Shown: positions 1 to 9,435 of the stretch, piece after piece | Layout of the letters: each line of letters starts with the position of its first letter | Position numbering within the stretch: the first letter of the stretch is position 1 | Source: Arenicellaceae bacterium | GTDB lineage: Bacteria > Pseudomonadota > Gammaproteobacteria > Arenicellales > Arenicellaceae | Length of the DNA: 64,000 nt | Assembly (NCBI GenBank): GCA_029246505.1 | Contig: JAQWNC010000006.1 | Coordinates: 1-64,000, forward strand | Reading direction: 5' to 3' | Notes under the pieces: generated by a model | What the model saw: the letters and a program-made list of their open reading frames with translations, nothing else | Told to the model about the DNA's origin: nothing | The model's database searches: none | Translations under genes and position numbers: made by a program

Positions 1-1034
1 TCAACTATGCGCATATTTTCTAGTGCTGCAACCGGACCCGACATACACCCGGCAAAAGTCGAGATATCTCTAAAATAGCCCATTCGGTCGTTTGATTCGC
101 CTTTAAACAAATCAAAAACCGCTTCTGTGGTAACTGTGCAAGAGATTGCTGCATATCCAGAGGCCAGTCCTTTTCCCAGAGTGACTATATCGGGCTTAAC
201 GCCATAGTGTTGGTAGCCAAACCATTTTCCAGTGCGGCCGAGACCACACACAACTTCATCGATATGAAGCAATATATCGTACTTGCTACAAATCTCCTGA
301 ATGGTTTCCCAATATCCTTCTGGTGGCACAATCACACCGCCACCTGAAGTTATTGGCTCAAGCACCACTGCTCCCACCGTATCTGGTCCTTCTGCCAGAA
401 TCACTTTTTCCATCTCCAAAGCCGCTTTCACACCGTAATCTGGATCACCACCGATCGAAGACCGATAAGCACAGCAGTCTGGGAATTCGACAAAACCGGG
501 AGTGAACGGGCCGTATTGGTTTTTACGTTCAAAATGCGCGGAAGAACTTAACGCTGTTATAGTAGTTCCGTGGTAATCACGGTTGCGATACAAGATTTTG
601 TATTTTTTACCGTCATATTTTTTGTGCGCAATCTGACGGACCATTTTATAGCCCTTCTCGTTTGCTTCAGAACCCGAGCTGGAATAATAAACGCGACTCA
701 TTCCAGGCATTTTATCGATCAACCTCTCAGCAAATTCAGAGGCTGGAATATTACTAACCGACTGCACAAAATAATTCATGGTCACTAGCTGTTCATATAC
801 CGCCTTGGCAATACTCTCGCGGCCATAACCAACGTTAGTCGTCCAAACTCCGCCTGAAGTCGCATCTAGATATTCCTTACCCTTAGCATCAGTAACCCGC
901 ATACCCTTTCCTTTTACTACCAGCATCGGGTCGTGCTGTTCAAAAGGCTTATGCTGGGTCATGTGGTGCCAAACATGATTGCGAGCAGATTTTATCGCGG
1001 CGCTGATAGCTTTAAGCTTTTTATCGTGATTCAT
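1..1034 (-). CDS. Class III aminotransferase, taurine:pyruvate aminotransferase-like (C-terminus off the left edge)
   Basis: This is a PLP-dependent fold-type I, class III aminotransferase. It runs from an ATG at 1034 through the left edge, so the C-terminal part is missing. Visible marks are SGGVWTTNVGYG near residue 60, YYSSSGSEANEKGYKMVRQ near 115, the acidic cofactor motif LHIDEVVCGLGRTG near 250, and the Schiff-base lysine in TLGKGLASGYAA near residue 288. From memory of the family, the run of these blocks, with FPDCCAYR between them, resembles taurine:pyruvate aminotransferase (Tpa), which moves the amino group of taurine to pyruvate and gives sulfoacetaldehyde. Substrate is not provable from sequence alone; other omega-amino acids are possible. 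It lies 53 bases downstream of the secreted unknown protein on the same strand, so it may be the last gene of a minus-strand operon starting near 5.77 kb. No sulfoacetaldehyde acetyltransferase gene is in the window. Confidence 0.85.
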   Translation of the reverse strand, partial: MNHDKKLKAISAAIKSARNHVWHHMTQHKPFEQHDPMLVVKGKGMRVTDAKGKEYLDATSGGVWTTNVGYGRESIAKAVYEQLVTMNYFVQSVSNIPASEFAERLIDKMPGMSRVYYSSSGSEANEKGYKMVRQIAHKKYDGKKYKILYRNRDYHGTTITALSSSAHFERKNQYGPFTPGFVEFPDCCAYRSSIGGDPDYGVKAALEMEKVILAEGPDTVGAVVLEPITSGGGVIVPPEGYWETIQEICSKYDILLHIDEVVCGLGRTGKWFGYQHYGVKPDIVTLGKGLASGYAAISCTVTTEAVFDLFKGESNDRMGYFRDISTFAGCMSGPVAALENMRIV

Positions 1035-1087
1035 TTTTATTCCAAAGCCTCAAACTCTTGTGAGCTAGCATCCCTCAGATGCAAAAA

Positions 1088-1735
1088 TTAGTTGGATTCT
1101 AAAAAACGAGAAGGGTATGTTGCCTCCGCTCGCTCATACTCCCGACGGGGCCCCCAGCTTTGCAAGACCGCGTGTTCATCACTGCAAGTCTCAAAAGATA
1201 ACCGGCGTATTTGCGGAATATCTACATTATCTTTAGGCGGTCGTGCACCGACTGGTGCAAGCCTACCGCCGCCGGGAATAGTGCTTGAACCCAGCGTCAA
1301 ACATAGCTCTGGCGCTATTTTAGGAATTATCTGTCCTGCACTGCTCCATTCAAACTCTTGCGCAGGTGCACCAGTACAGGTTTCAGCCGCGACAAATGAT
1401 CGCGGATTTGGATCATGTAAGGTAAGACACACATCCCAGTAAACCAAATCTAACACTCCTTCCTGTTCAAACTTTTCTGCATCAAAACCCTGATCTTCTG
1501 TGGGTCCACGCTCCATATCCAGGAAACAGTTATGGCCCTGAAAACCACCCAAAGGTAACGCATTTCTTAGATGGGCAAATAGATCAACGCACCAACCGCG
1601 AGGTTCATCCAAGGGATCGACCAGTTTAATTTCAATTCGATCAGCATTTTCCCAAGCTTCTTCCTGTGAAATTACCGATTGCGCAAAACCGCAAGCAATA
1701 GCGCTAATAATCACTAACCTTGATATCGTTTTCAT
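1088..1735 (-). CDS. Secreted protein of unknown function, possible beta-trefoil
   Basis: 215 residues with a clear Sec signal peptide (about residues 1-23, ending before QEEAWEN). I do not recognise a named family. The mature part has six or more Cys and spaced motifs GWCVDLFAH, GFQGHNCFLD, ELCLTLGSS and AVLQSWGPR. These loosely recall the repeated C-x-L and Q-x-W units of ricin-type beta-trefoil lectin domains; this is inference only. Its ATG overlaps the stop codon of the dihaem cytochrome gene by four bases (ATGA), so the two are translationally coupled. The upstream neighbours are the cytochrome and a sulfatase lipoprotein, so an accessory role in the cell envelope is plausible. Confidence 0.7.
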   Translation of the reverse strand: MKTISRLVIISAIACGFAQSVISQEEAWENADRIEIKLVDPLDEPRGWCVDLFAHLRNALPLGGFQGHNCFLDMERGPTEDQGFDAEKFEQEGVLDLVYWDVCLTLHDPNPRSFVAAETCTGAPAQEFEWSSAGQIIPKIAPELCLTLGSSTIPGGGRLAPVGARPPKDNVDIPQIRRLSFETCSDEHAVLQSWGPRREYERAEATYPSRFLESN

Positions 1736-2475
1736 TTATCTGCCTCGATAGAGTCAATGTAGGCAACAACGTCGGCAATCGCTTGTTCATCGGCCAGAAG
1801 CTTCGCAAAAGAAGCCATTTGCGCACCATAAACATCCTCTGAATTACTACCTCTCACGCCATTTTTAAAATACTGCAACTGCCGATGTGAGTAGGCAACC
1901 GACAGGTCAGTCAATCTCGGCGACCCCAAAATCTGGCTTCCTTCACCATTTGTGCCATGACAGGCTGCGCAAGAACCATTATATATTTCAGCCCCTCGAA
2001 CAGCATCAGCCGGTTCTGAGTGCTCCAATTTTGCGTACTCAGAACGCCAAATAAATGGCCTTGCGGTTCCAGCAACTTCACCTCTGGCTAACTCAGGTGC
2101 TGCCCCAGGAGTTAGGCTCTCGATATACCTGGCAACATTACTAATCGTCACATCGTTTCTGACCATTCCAGAAACAATCGACATCTGCATACCTGGCACG
2201 TCTTCAGGGTGCATACCCCGGACACGACTTTTAAACGCTTTCAATTGTCGTTCGATATACCAGGCTTCCATTCCAGCCAGCGGTGGCGCATCTAACGCCG
2301 GGCCACCCTGACCTTGCATCCCATGGCAAAAACCGCAAACCGCGAACAATTCCTCTCCATCTACCCCCTCATCGGAGCTAACTGGATACTGCTGCGCCGA
2401 AACTGTAGAGACTGAAGCAACTGTCGCCAGACCAAAAATGCATACTCGAAGAGACTTAACTACTTTTAATTTCAA
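1732..2475 (-). CDS. Periplasmic dihaem cytochrome c (c4-like)
   Basis: 247 residues with a signal peptide (about 1-27). Two class I cytochrome c domains are visible, each with a haem-binding CxxCH: CGFCH in the first half and CAACH in the second. Each domain has the matching helix end (VARYIESL and VVAYIDSI) and a Met-containing stretch that can supply the axial ligand (PGMQMSIVSGM; YGAQMASFAK). This is the layout of cytochrome c4 and related electron shuttles of the periplasm. It lies between a sulfatase gene (48-base gap) and a secreted unknown protein (4-base overlap), so it is probably co-transcribed with them. An electron-transfer partner is not evident from the neighbours. Confidence 0.88.
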   Translation of the reverse strand: MKLKVVKSLRVCIFGLATVASVSTVSAQQYPVSSDEGVDGEELFAVCGFCHGMQGQGGPALDAPPLAGMEAWYIERQLKAFKSRVRGMHPEDVPGMQMSIVSGMVRNDVTISNVARYIESLTPGAAPELARGEVAGTARPFIWRSEYAKLEHSEPADAVRGAEIYNGSCAACHGTNGEGSQILGSPRLTDLSVAYSHRQLQYFKNGVRGSNSEDVYGAQMASFAKLLADEQAIADVVAYIDSIEADK

Positions 2476-2523
2476 AATGTCACCTTTTGTTCAAATCAGA
2501 TAATCAAATCAAAGTCTGAAACC

Positions 2524-4005
2524 TTATTCTCCACTTCCGCGTACCGCAGCCTCCGCCCAGGGCGGCAAAGTCTCTGCCAAACGGGCTTCGTAATCCTTAC
2601 TATCGCCAGTAGCGTAAAAAAGGCTCGCACTGTTAGACCCTGGATCACGCTTAGATGCAACTACCGGCATCGCTTCAAGCACCGCGAGCAGCTCGTCAAG
2701 CTTCTCCGGATTCTGTGCAGCCAAGTCGTTGTGCTCATTTGGGTCATCAAGAACATTGTACAACTGTAGATCCTCCTTGGTTCCGGCAGCCAAATTTTCT
2801 AGATGCACCAGCTTCCAGGGCCAGTCAAACACGGCCTTATTCTCGCGCCCGCCCATAACTACTACATTTGAGTCAACTTTCGCCCCATTAGCAATTGCGC
2901 CCCACATACTGCGCCCATATGCATTGTCAACAACAGAGGCATCACCACCGATCGCATCCAACAAAGTCGGCAACCAATCGTGTGTTACTATGGGCTGCTC
3001 CAGCACACGGCCACCTTCGATATAGCCAGGCCACAAGACCAATCCCGGCACCCGCATTCCACCTTCTAAAGTTTCACCTTTACCGCCACTCAAAGGGCCA
3101 TTACTTGCACCCCATGGCAGCGATCCTCCATTATCACTGGAAAACACTATGAGTGTATCTTCAAGCACCCCTTCTGCCTCTAGTTTAGCGAAAACCTGGC
3201 CAACCCCTGCATCCATCTGGGTAACCATTTCTGCGTAAACCTTACGATCTCCCGCCTCAACATCATCATTCAAACCACTGTTTATCGGCGTGGTTTGTAA
3301 CGGCGAGTGTGGCGCGTTATAAGCCAGATAAAGAAAAAATGGCGTGTCTTGATCTCGAGATTCAATGACTCGAAGTGCTTCTGCGGTTAGCAAATCGGTG
3401 GTATGCCCCTCTTCCCGCAATGATTGACCGTCACGCTGCCAATCCAAACCACCTGCTGATACGTGAGTATAGAAATCTACCCAACCACCAACAAAACCAT
3501 AGTGCGAATCAAAACCTCGAGAAGTTGGCCAATAATCGGTATTACCGACGCCCAAGTGCCATTTACCAACCATAAACGTCTGATAGCCTAAGTCCTTGAA
3601 ATATTCAGGCATGATTTTAACGTCCATCGGAAGCGCTTCCTTGAGAGATATTGGCGCATCAACTCCAAGGTGTAAGGGGTTCCGCCCGGTCAGCAATGCG
3701 GCTCGGGTTGGGCTACAAATTGGATAAACGTAATTCCTATCCAGGAGCATTCCATCACTCGCCATTTGATCCAAAACCGGTGTAGCGATTTCACTACCGT
3801 TATAACCCACGTCGCCATAACCCATATCGTCAACTAAAATAAAAACAATATTAGGGGGCCCGGTGTGTTCAAAAACTTCTGATGCCGGTACTGCCGGGGC
3901 CGAATCGGTATTCTCACCGACTTGCGGTTGCTCTGCCGTTTTACTGCAAGCCGATAAGCCAAAACCAATTAACAAAATTACTATAGATAGAATCTTTGTC
4001 TTCAT
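2524..4005 (-). CDS. Sulfatase (arylsulfatase family), lipoprotein
   Basis: 493 residues of the alkaline phosphatase superfamily sulfatase type. A lipoprotein signal peptide ends in LSAC with Cys20 as the lipid site. Metal-binding Asp pairs are in FILVDDMGYGD (Asp59-Asp60). The active-site sulfatase signature CSPTRAALLTGR begins at Cys97, the residue that is converted to formylglycine. Further conserved blocks are GKWHLG and FSSDNGG. Such enzymes hydrolyse sulfate esters of aryl or carbohydrate substrates; the substrate cannot be told here. It is a Cys-type sulfatase, so a maturation enzyme (FGE or anSME) is needed, and none is in the window. It is less similar to the sulfatases at 21.1 and 61.8 kb than those are to each other. 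It probably shares an operon with the cytochrome downstream. Confidence 0.93.
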   Translation of the reverse strand: MKTKILSIVILLIGFGLSACSKTAEQPQVGENTDSAPAVPASEVFEHTGPPNIVFILVDDMGYGDVGYNGSEIATPVLDQMASDGMLLDRNYVYPICSPTRAALLTGRNPLHLGVDAPISLKEALPMDVKIMPEYFKDLGYQTFMVGKWHLGVGNTDYWPTSRGFDSHYGFVGGWVDFYTHVSAGGLDWQRDGQSLREEGHTTDLLTAEALRVIESRDQDTPFFLYLAYNAPHSPLQTTPINSGLNDDVEAGDRKVYAEMVTQMDAGVGQVFAKLEAEGVLEDTLIVFSSDNGGSLPWGASNGPLSGGKGETLEGGMRVPGLVLWPGYIEGGRVLEQPIVTHDWLPTLLDAIGGDASVVDNAYGRSMWGAIANGAKVDSNVVVMGGRENKAVFDWPWKLVHLENLAAGTKEDLQLYNVLDDPNEHNDLAAQNPEKLDELLAVLEAMPVVASKRDPGSNSASLFYATGDSKDYEARLAETLPPWAEAAVRGSGE

Positions 4006-4074
4006 TGTGTTCCCCTCGTAAACCTATTCGTTATTTTCTAGTATTAAAGTCTTCAAACACCAAGCTAGCCTCGA

Positions 4075-5772
4075 TTACTGCGCCGGTGTTTGTGTCGCGG
4101 CATCGTATACGACCCGGCCGCCAACCATAGTTAATAGCGGCTCAATTTCGAAAATCTCATCTACTGGAATAGCCATATAATCTTTATCCAAAACCACAAT
4201 GTCGGCCAATTTTCCGACTTCAAGAGTACCAATATCGTTTTCCTTATGCAGTAAAAAAGCATTGCTTCGTGTATACGCGATCAACGCTTCCTCACGCGTT
4301 ACCGGCTCTTCATTAATAGTTTTGCCATTAATAGATTTACCTGTTGTCGCCCAACCCAAAGTAATAAAAGGCTGGTATGCAGAGACAACGCTTGCATCCG
4401 TACCTAAACCCCAAACAATGCCACTGTCTTGCATCTTGCGAATTGGTGGTTGTAAAAATGGCGGCATATTCATGGACACCTGATGTACCGCCAAGGTGAC
4501 ACCCAAATCGCGGGCACGCTGAATATTTTCTTCTGAGATAGTAAGCACATGCTCCAAACTCCAACGCAGTGGTGCCAAAGGGGTCTCTGCATTTACTTGC
4601 TCCCATGCATCCAGAATACTGGTAATGGTTATATCCATCATTGAGTGCTCATTTATGCGGTACCCACCACTCGCTGCAGCCTGAGAAATTTGCCTGAATT
4701 CATCCACCACCTCGTCGGGGTATGGCTCAGTAACATTTGGCAAATCAAACATAGGTAGATAAACGTGCTCGCCAACACCCAAAAGTCCCAGATAGTCATC
4801 GGTGCTATTTGCGGTATTACTTTCGATTAGCTCAATGGTTGAGGAAACATCCTCTACGCCGTAGGCCTGATATTTAAGAGTATGCCAAACACGCAGATTA
4901 AGCGGACCATTAGTGGACATTCGGTCAAGCAGGCTTATATCGCCTTCGGGTGGTCGGCCCACGTCGTAAACGCTAGTTAACCCTGATTGATTAAGCGCAG
5001 CAATAACGTCTAATACATTTTGCTCAAGCTGAGCTGCACTCACCGGGGGCATTTTCTCGTTTAATAGTCCGTAAGGCGGCTCAGCTACAATATATGGAGA
5101 GCCTAGTCGTGACCCTTCAGAAGGGTCTCCACCAACTGCTTCTATCGCAAGAGTATTTGCGAAGGCGTGGCTATAAAGGATTTGTAAAAACACGGGATTA
5201 TTGGGGGCTGCTCCATCCAGCTCTTGCAAGGTAAAGCCACCTGCCTCATCAGCAAACTGTCCTTCACTCCAACCACCTTGAACCATAATCCATTCACCTT
5301 GCTCCATGCTAGCCGCTTTTTCCGCGATCACGTCCAACGCTGCCTGACGCGTATTAATGCCATCAATACGGGCCTGCAAATTCCAACGCTGAGGCATACG
5401 AATAAAATGAATATGGTTATCGATTAATCCGGGGATTACGGTTTTCCCATCCAAGTCGATCACTTGAGTAGTGTCACCAATCAAACCGTTTACATCTGCA
5501 TTACTACCCATGGCCACGATTCGCTCTTCATCAACAGCCAACGATTCAACAATGGAAAAAAAATTGTCAACTGTTAGAATATTACCATTGATAAATACTG
5601 TATCGGCAAAACTTTTAGTTGTCGTTTCTTCAACCGCTACCTCCGCCTCAACTACTGGTGCCAGTTTATTTGAAGCCTGATTATTACAGGCCGAAACGAG
5701 CAACCCAAAAAACGATAAGATTACAATAGAATAGGTCTTGGTATAGCTCTTAGAGTAGCTCTTGCGATTCAT
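4075..5772 (-). CDS. YtcJ-type amidohydrolase, lipoprotein
   Basis: The ATG at 5772 is preferred to a GTG 15 bases upstream because a GGGGG ribosome site lies 5 bases before it. The product has about 565 residues. A lipobox LVSAC gives Cys29 as the lipid anchor. The amidohydrolase signature is GKTVIPGLIDNHIHF (His120 and His122), with further metal-ligand regions INEHSMMD and EHVLTISEEN, and a C-terminal beta-sandwich (LEVGKLADIVVLDKD). This matches COG1574/YtcJ-like metal-dependent hydrolases; the substrate is unknown. The gene is 69 bases upstream of the sulfatase on the same strand and may head that operon. A paralogue with the same lipoprotein architecture lies at 16435-18144. Confidence 0.9.
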   Translation of the reverse strand: MNRKSYSKSYTKTYSIVILSFFGLLVSACNNQASNKLAPVVEAEVAVEETTTKSFADTVFINGNILTVDNFFSIVESLAVDEERIVAMGSNADVNGLIGDTTQVIDLDGKTVIPGLIDNHIHFIRMPQRWNLQARIDGINTRQAALDVIAEKAASMEQGEWIMVQGGWSEGQFADEAGGFTLQELDGAAPNNPVFLQILYSHAFANTLAIEAVGGDPSEGSRLGSPYIVAEPPYGLLNEKMPPVSAAQLEQNVLDVIAALNQSGLTSVYDVGRPPEGDISLLDRMSTNGPLNLRVWHTLKYQAYGVEDVSSTIELIESNTANSTDDYLGLLGVGEHVYLPMFDLPNVTEPYPDEVVDEFRQISQAAASGGYRINEHSMMDITITSILDAWEQVNAETPLAPLRWSLEHVLTISEENIQRARDLGVTLAVHQVSMNMPPFLQPPIRKMQDSGIVWGLGTDASVVSAYQPFITLGWATTGKSINGKTINEEPVTREEALIAYTRSNAFLLHKENDIGTLEVGKLADIVVLDKDYMAIPVDEIFEIEPLLTMVGGRVVYDAATQTPAQ

Positions 5773-5898
5773 TATTCCCCCTAGCACTTACCGATAGATA
5801 GACCGACAATCAATTCATTTTAATATTTTCGACAATCTGGAATATATAGTATTTTTATATACATATCTTCCGAATACCTAACAACACCGGAGGCTGGC

Positions 5899-6447
5899 TT
5901 GGCCAAACAAATACGAAGACTAATTACTGGCCATGACAAGAATGGCAAAGCTATCTGCATTCAGGACGATAACGCGAAGTGCGTACTGTCAAGGCCCGAA
6001 CGCGAGGGGGTTACGCTAACAAATCTTTGGCAAATCGATTCGGTACCGGCTGAGTTCGATGGCGCCGAAGAAACTGTCGATGGCCCTTTGGTACTGCACC
6101 CGCCAACTAATGGCAGTGTATTTCGAATTGTCGAGTTTGAACCTGAAGACCCAGAGGTAATTGCTGACGTGGACGGCAAAGCCGCGTTTGCAACAATGGG
6201 AGCAGCCCACAATGTGGTCGAAAATGCCAGGCACCCGTACATGCATCGAACTGACTCGATTGACTACGGAGTAGTACTTTGCGGTGAGGTTTATATGATG
6301 CTGGATGAGGAGGATTACCTGCTTAAAGCCGGAGACACCTTCGTACAACGCGGCACAAATCATGCCTGGTCAAATCGTGGCACAGAAACATGCCAAATCG
6401 TATTCGTACTAGTAGATGGAATTGCTAAACAAGGGGAAACAGAATGA
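5899..6447 (+). CDS. Cupin-domain protein
   Basis: 182 residues starting at TTG; a GGAGG at 5889-5893 with a 5-base spacer supports this start. The C-terminal half is a single cupin fold: GVVLCGEVYMMLDEED followed by LKAGDTFVQRGTNHAWSNRG, where the His of NHAW sits in the second cupin motif. The first motif lacks the usual paired His, having ML and E instead, so metal binding is uncertain. Its stop overlaps the start of the TAXI-type binding protein by four bases. Cupins with this layout are often associated with small-molecule metabolism or sensing; here it probably acts on or senses the substrate of the transporter. Confidence 0.85.
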   Translation: MAKQIRRLITGHDKNGKAICIQDDNAKCVLSRPEREGVTLTNLWQIDSVPAEFDGAEETVDGPLVLHPPTNGSVFRIVEFEPEDPEVIADVDGKAAFATMGAAHNVVENARHPYMHRTDSIDYGVVLCGEVYMMLDEEDYLLKAGDTFVQRGTNHAWSNRGTETCQIVFVLVDGIAKQGETE

Positions 6448-7388
6448 TAAAAAGACTATTGCTAGCATGCGCGCTAATTAATATTGCCGCTTGCGCACCG
6501 CCAGAGCAAGGTGGCGAAATGCGACTTGGCACTGCCAGCCTAGGTGGAGCCTATTATCCACTTGGTCAAAGCATAGCTAATCTCGTTAACAAGTACGGTA
6601 ACGGTGTAACAATGGTTCCCATTGTTACCGCAGGCTCACCACAAAACCCCCGATCTTTGGCACAAGGGGAGATTGAAGCCGGTTTAACCAATGCCGACCT
6701 AGCGTACTTTGCTGTCAACGGTTTACCCCCGTATACGGAAAAATTGGCGCTTCGTTCACTCGGCGCACTGCACGCAAGTGTTTTACAGTTAGTAACGCTT
6801 GAAGACTCATCGCTAAATAGCTTTGAAGATATTCGTGGTAAACGCGTCGCAGTTGGACCGGCGAATGGCGGCACTCTGGCATTTCTTGATATGTTATTGC
6901 TTGAACACGGCATGACAATGGATGACATCAGCCCCAGCTACCTCTCATACAGTGATGGTTTTTCTCAACTCGCCGATGGCAATGTCGATGCCAGTTTTGG
7001 TCTGATTGGAGTACCGGGAGCCGCCGTTTCGCAATTACGCGCAAGCCAGGAGATTAAATTTCTGGATTTAGGCGAAACAATGATGAGCCATATTCTGCAA
7101 AAGTACCCTTACTACCAATCAACCGACATCCCACGCGAAACATACAATACCGCAGAAAATGCGACCGCTTTGGCAGTAATCAACTTGCTAATCGTGAGGG
7201 AAGACTTGCCAGAACCAATTGCGTACAGCATTGTTGAATCTGTATATGGTCACATGCAGGAGTTTGCAGACAGTAATGCCAACGCACGTCAAATAAACCT
7301 AGCGAGCATTGCCGACTCACCAATACCGACACACCCAGGCGCAGCGCAGTTCTTTTCGACACTAAACACCCTCAATGCCCAACAATAG
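6444..7388 (+). CDS. TAXI-family TRAP transporter substrate-binding lipoprotein
   Basis: 314 residues. A lipoprotein-type signal peptide is followed by IAACAPPEQ, so Cys17 is the likely lipid site. The mature N-terminus MRLGTASLGGAYYPLGQSIA and the segment TAGSPQNPRSLAQGEIEAGL are typical of TAXI (TRAP-associated extracytoplasmic immunogenic) binding proteins, and VAVGPANGGTLAFLDMLL continues the fold. It captures a solute, often a carboxylate or amino acid, in the periplasm and hands it to the fused permease encoded next. It overlaps the cupin (4 bases) and the permease gene (14 bases), so the three form one operon. The ligand is not predictable. Confidence 0.9.
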   Translation: MIKRLLLACALINIAACAPPEQGGEMRLGTASLGGAYYPLGQSIANLVNKYGNGVTMVPIVTAGSPQNPRSLAQGEIEAGLTNADLAYFAVNGLPPYTEKLALRSLGALHASVLQLVTLEDSSLNSFEDIRGKRVAVGPANGGTLAFLDMLLLEHGMTMDDISPSYLSYSDGFSQLADGNVDASFGLIGVPGAAVSQLRASQEIKFLDLGETMMSHILQKYPYYQSTDIPRETYNTAENATALAVINLLIVREDLPEPIAYSIVESVYGHMQEFADSNANARQINLASIADSPIPTHPGAAQFFSTLNTLNAQQ

Positions 7389-9261
7389 TACTGAGCGAAA
7401 CTTTGTCACAAATATAGTCGCTACCCTAGCGTTATTATTAGGCCTGTTTCATTTAGTAAACGTTTCGGGGCTACTGCTTCTGTCTACAATGGTGGTCCGT
7501 ATAGTCCACTTAACCGCCATATTGAGCCTGGCATTTTTGGGCAGCAAGTTGCTCAAATCTAAACAGTTGGATTGGAAAGTCGTGGCCTGTTATATGGCGA
7601 CAATTCTAGCCGCAGTATCTGGCGCTTTCGTACTTAGTCGCTGGGAGGCAATCGCTCGCAGCGGTACAATCGAAAGTTTGGATGTTCTCGCAGGCGTGGT
7701 GATCATTGCACTAGTCATCATCTCAGCCTTGTGTTTTGTAGGGCGTGCATTGGCGATCATCACCACCATATTTCTGTTATATCCGTTCTTGTGTCAGTAC
7801 TTGCCAGGGATTTTTTATAGCCGAGGCTACGGGGCCGAGCGGGTGGTGAACTTTCTGGTACATACCGGTCAAGGTATTTATGGAATCCCAATTGGGGTTG
7901 CCTCAACCTACATTATTTTATTCACCATTTACGGAGCTTTCCTGAGCCAATTCGGCGCCGGAGATTTCTTTTTCAAACTCGCTCGTTTATTAACGCGTGG
8001 TTTAACCGCAGCCTCCGCCAAAGCAGCCGTCTTATTTAGCGCCTTGCTTGGGACAATTTCAGGCTCTGCCGCAGGCAATGTTGCCGTTACCGGCTCGTTT
8101 ACTATTCCGATGATGAAAAAAGAGGGCTATAAACCCGAGCAAGCTGCTGCCATCGAGGCTGTAGTATCTACTGGTGGGCAGATCATGCCACCGGTTATGG
8201 GGGCTGCCGCTTTTATAATGGCAGAGATAATCGGGGAGCCTTATTTAACCGTTATGCAGGCCGCAATTGTACCGGCCATATTGTTTTTCGTATCGATTCT
8301 GTGCGTGGTTCATTTGCAAGCACGCCAGCTCGGATTAGATGGCGAGTTGAACCAGGGTAAAAACAACTCAGCATCCCAACCATTTTTGACAACACTACTT
8401 GAAGGCCTGCCGCTTATCATCCCATTTGTAGCATTAATCTTCATGATGCTGTTTGGGTATTCGCCGTTTAAAGCCTGCTTCTGGTCGATTATTACTTTAT
8501 TGGTCGCGCAGTTAATATTTCGACCTAAAGAATCAGGGCAACTTGCTAACAATACAATGCAGGCGATTCAAAACGGTGCTAAAAACGCGATCCCAATATC
8601 GGTGGCCTGCGCAGCAGCGGGTATTATCGCCGGCACACTGGCCATGTCTGGGCTCGGCGCCAAAATGTCTGGGTTTATTGAAGTTCTTTCTGGTGGTATT
8701 CCACTTGTAGCTTTGGTGCTAACAGCAATAACCGCAATAATTCTAGGTATGGGTCTACCAACAACCGCGGCGTATTTAATTTTGGCCACGGTGATCGCCC
8801 CAGCACTCGGGAATATGGGTGTACCGCTATTAACCGCACATATGTTCGTTTTCTTTTTCGGCTGTATTTCTACTATAACGCCGCCGGTTGCGTTGGCCTC
8901 TTATGTCGCCGCTGGTATTGCCAATGCAGATATAAATAAAGTCGGCTGGACTGCATTTCGATTTGGTCTGGTTTGCTTCGTATTACCGTTCATGTTTTTC
9001 TATGGGCCAGCGTTGCTGGCGCAAGACACGGCATTGAACATAGTTTTAAGCGGTGTTAGTGGCACAATTGGAGTCGTCTGCTTTGCTGCCGGCGTCATCG
9101 GGTTTCTGCAGACGAATCTAACCAGCATCCCACGTTTGCTATGTCTGAGCGCAGGCGTGCTATTACTTATGCAGGGACTGATTAGTGATTTAGTTGGTCT
9201 ACTAATAATTGGCGGAGTTGTTGCAATGGTACGGCCAGAGACTACTCAGCAAAAACAATAG
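7375..9261 (+). CDS. TRAP transporter fused permease (4TM/12TM type)
   Basis: 628 residues, strongly hydrophobic with many membrane segments. It combines a DctQ-like N-terminal region with a DctM-like C-terminal region, as usual for permeases paired with TAXI proteins. Family marks are LFSALLGTISGSAAGNVAVTG followed by TIPMMKKEGY, VVSTGGQIMPPVMGAAAFIM, and GMGLPTTAAYLILATVIAP; a second PP-containing loop is STITPPVALASYVAAGIA. It is a Na+- or H+-driven importer in the inner membrane. It is the last gene of the cupin-TAXI-permease operon, and the next gene faces it across 174 bases. Confidence 0.93.
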   Translation: MPNNSTERNFVTNIVATLALLLGLFHLVNVSGLLLLSTMVVRIVHLTAILSLAFLGSKLLKSKQLDWKVVACYMATILAAVSGAFVLSRWEAIARSGTIESLDVLAGVVIIALVIISALCFVGRALAIITTIFLLYPFLCQYLPGIFYSRGYGAERVVNFLVHTGQGIYGIPIGVASTYIILFTIYGAFLSQFGAGDFFFKLARLLTRGLTAASAKAAVLFSALLGTISGSAAGNVAVTGSFTIPMMKKEGYKPEQAAAIEAVVSTGGQIMPPVMGAAAFIMAEIIGEPYLTVMQAAIVPAILFFVSILCVVHLQARQLGLDGELNQGKNNSASQPFLTTLLEGLPLIIPFVALIFMMLFGYSPFKACFWSIITLLVAQLIFRPKESGQLANNTMQAIQNGAKNAIPISVACAAAGIIAGTLAMSGLGAKMSGFIEVLSGGIPLVALVLTAITAIILGMGLPTTAAYLILATVIAPALGNMGVPLLTAHMFVFFFGCISTITPPVALASYVAAGIANADINKVGWTAFRFGLVCFVLPFMFFYGPALLAQDTALNIVLSGVSGTIGVVCFAAGVIGFLQTNLTSIPRLLCLSAGVLLLMQGLISDLVGLLIIGGVVAMVRPETTQQKQ

Positions 9262-9353
9262 AGTAATCTATTACCGCGAGCTATTTACCAAGTTCCCAAA
9301 AGCCAGCTCTGGATACCAGCGCGATATACCAAATAAACGCCGCTATAATTTGA

Positions 9354-9403
9354 GTAGCTATCCCGAAGCTAAAGCCCTATTTAGCACCGGGATGTGTTGC
9401 TAC
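9354..9403. terminator. Interrupted hairpin between convergent genes, possible bidirectional terminator
   Basis: Three nested stem segments pair across this interval: GTAGC/GCTAC, ATCCCG/CGGGAT and GCTAAA/TTTAGC, with small bulges and a short loop. On the plus strand it is followed by a T-rich run (9410-9427). It lies between the ends of the TRAP permease gene (plus) and the DUF6152 gene (minus). Confidence 0.45.
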
Positions 9404-9435
9404 CCGATATTTTCTATTCTTTTTTACCCCTTTAT

